Source: Oscillospiraceae bacterium (GTDB lineage: Bacteria > Bacillota > Clostridia > Oscillospirales > Ruminococcaceae). From it: a stretch of DNA of 6,633 bases. The stretch lies in assembly GCA_017472375.1 (NCBI GenBank), contig JAFUQL010000029.1, positions 1 to 6,633 of the forward strand, read 5' to 3'. The notes beneath the pieces are model-generated. The model saw only the letters and a list, made by a program, of their open reading frames with translations. It was not told the origin of the DNA and ran no database searches. Below, in pieces: positions 6,059 through 6,633 of the stretch; position 1 is the stretch's first letter; the number at the start of each line of letters is the position of its first letter. The position numbers were made by a program, and so were the translations under genes.

Positions 6059-6159
6059 GCGGGCGGTGACGGATGCAGTCAGAAACAGATGCCCGGGGGC
6101 AGAATGGATCTGCGATAGGCGGGCACCGTGGGGAACGACTGCGGCGGCCCGCTGTTTTT
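6059..6159 (+). promoter_or_regulatory. Attenuator-like leader with terminator and antiterminator pairings
   Basis: Four segments alternate in the leader: GCGGGC (6059-6064), GCCCG (6091-6095), GCGGGC (6119-6124) and GCCCGC (6147-6152). The last is followed by TG and five T (6155-6159). Segments 3 and 4 form a terminator stem. Segment 2 can instead pair with 3 and block it, or with 1 and free it. A second small stem, CAGAT/ATCTG (6086-6090 with 6108-6112), encloses segment 2. I could not match this to a known riboswitch class or find a convincing leader peptide. Confidence 0.45.
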
Positions 6160-6187
6160 ACACGAGTGAGAGAGGAGGCATGGCGGT

Positions 6188-6550
6188 ATGGAAGCACTAA
6201 GCCCGGCGGGCAAGGATTATCTGGAAGCTGTGCTGACTCTGGAACAGCAGGGCGAGCGGGTGCAGTCGGTGGATCTGTCCCGCCTGATGGGGGTGACCCG
6301 TGCCAGCGTGAGCCGTGCTGTGGGCCAGCTTTGCGAGGGCGGTTACCTCGAGATGGAGGGCCGTACCCTAAAGCTGACCGAACCTGGGCGCCGCGCCGCC
6401 GAGGATGCCCGGGAAAAACAGCGTTTTTTCGAGCAGATGCTGCTGAATGCGGGGGTGGGTGCGGCCCGTGCCCGCCTGGATGCCCACCGCATCCGCCATG
6501 CAGTGAGTGAGGAGAGCTACCTGCGGCTGAAGGCACAGCCGGGGATCTGA
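6188..6550 (+). CDS. DtxR/MntR-family transcriptional regulator with an altered metal site
   Basis: This 120-residue protein has an N-terminal winged helix (about 5-68; SVDLSRLMGVTRASVSRAVG is the helix-turn-helix) and a short dimerisation region (70-115), the compact MntR-like layout without an SH3 domain. Members sense Fe or Mn and repress metal-uptake genes. By alignment from memory, D10 and E13 match the MntR ligands D8 and E11, and H104 matches H103. MntR H77, E99 and E102 become Q78, H100 and R103, so classical metal binding looks impaired or changed. The ATG at 6188 is chosen because GAGGAGG (6172-6178) is nine bases upstream; an earlier ATG at 6180 is out of frame and gives only six codons. 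Its own promoter, inverted repeats and leader precede it, and a terminator follows. No Feo or transporter gene is in view. Confidence 0.85.
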   Translation: MEALSPAGKDYLEAVLTLEQQGERVQSVDLSRLMGVTRASVSRAVGQLCEGGYLEMEGRTLKLTEPGRRAAEDAREKQRFFEQMLLNAGVGAARARLDAHRIRHAVSEESYLRLKAQPGI

Positions 6551-6562
6551 ATCAAACTTTGC

Positions 6563-6598
6563 AAGCCCCGGCCGGCGGATGCACGGCGGGGCTTTTTT
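6563..6598 (+). terminator. Intrinsic terminator after the regulator gene
   Basis: An 8-bp stem, AAGCCCCG (6563-6570) with CGGGGCTT (6587-6594), runs into six T (6593-6598). It starts 12 bases after the regulator stop codon, so the regulator is probably transcribed alone. Confidence 0.9.
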
Positions 6599-6617
6599 GC
6601 GCGGCGCATAACAGGAC

Positions 6618-6633
6618 TCATCCCATGGGATGA
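6618..6633. repeat. Perfect 16-bp palindrome at the right edge
   Basis: TCATCCCATGGGATGA reads the same on both strands and touches the last base of the window, so it may extend further. It could be a regulator binding site for the next gene. Its extent and context cannot be judged here. Confidence 0.5.

Noticed and set aside
6180..6200. Earlier ATG at 6180 as the regulator start
   Set aside because: It is out of frame, stops after six codons and lies one base from the ribosome binding site, too close to be used.
6073..6510. A 145-codon frame starting in the regulator leader
   Set aside because: It overlaps the regulator in another frame, has no good ribosome binding site, runs across the leader terminator, and its product is Gly/Arg/Pro-rich without a family.
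1..6633. CRISPR array, insertion sequence or prophage genes
   Set aside because: No regularly spaced repeats, transposase, integrase or phage proteins were seen on either strand.

Overview
The window looks like chromosomal DNA from a high-GC gut Firmicute of the Oscillospiraceae/Ruminococcaceae type (Faecalibacterium, Gemmiger or a relative). I infer this from the strong AGGAGG-like ribosome binding sites, G/C-ending codons, the mix of families, and a DtxR-type regulator that reads like the family common in that group. Taxonomy is inference; no marker gene is present.

Layout, left to right. Positions 1-222 hold a weak open frame cut by the left edge, a hairpin and the terminator of the tRNA. 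A tRNA-Leu(GAG) gene on the minus strand (223-307) has its own extended -10 promoter. Next on the minus strand is rmuC (414-1706). Divergent from it, on the plus strand, are a membrane-anchored CE4 polysaccharide deacetylase (1801-2643) with an eight-glycine tail and a six-helix membrane protein (2828-3373). The latter is preceded by a possible short coupled leader frame. A terminator and then a bidirectional terminator (3386-3512) end this block. A 774-residue TIR-domain protein (3519-5843, minus) fills the centre. A divergent region of 344 bases (5844-6187) carries its promoter and the promoter, paired inverted repeats and attenuator-like leader of a short DtxR/MntR-type regulator (6188-6550, plus). 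A strong terminator and a perfect 16-bp palindrome end the window.

The genes do not form one operon: most have their own promoter or terminator. RmuC is housekeeping DNA maintenance, the deacetylase and membrane protein act at the envelope, and the regulator probably senses metal or derives from a metal sensor.

The most unusual item is the TIR protein. It has a cytosolic N-terminal TIR domain with the expected glutamate, one membrane helix, and a large predicted extracellular part that resembles two tandem copies of the SecD P1 (head and base) fold without the SecD membrane channel. This looks like a one-protein receptor with a TIR output. Second in interest is the regulator's leader, where four alternating GC-rich segments (GCGGGC, GCCCG, GCGGGC, GCCCGC followed by five T) form a classic set of mutually exclusive terminator and antiterminator pairings.
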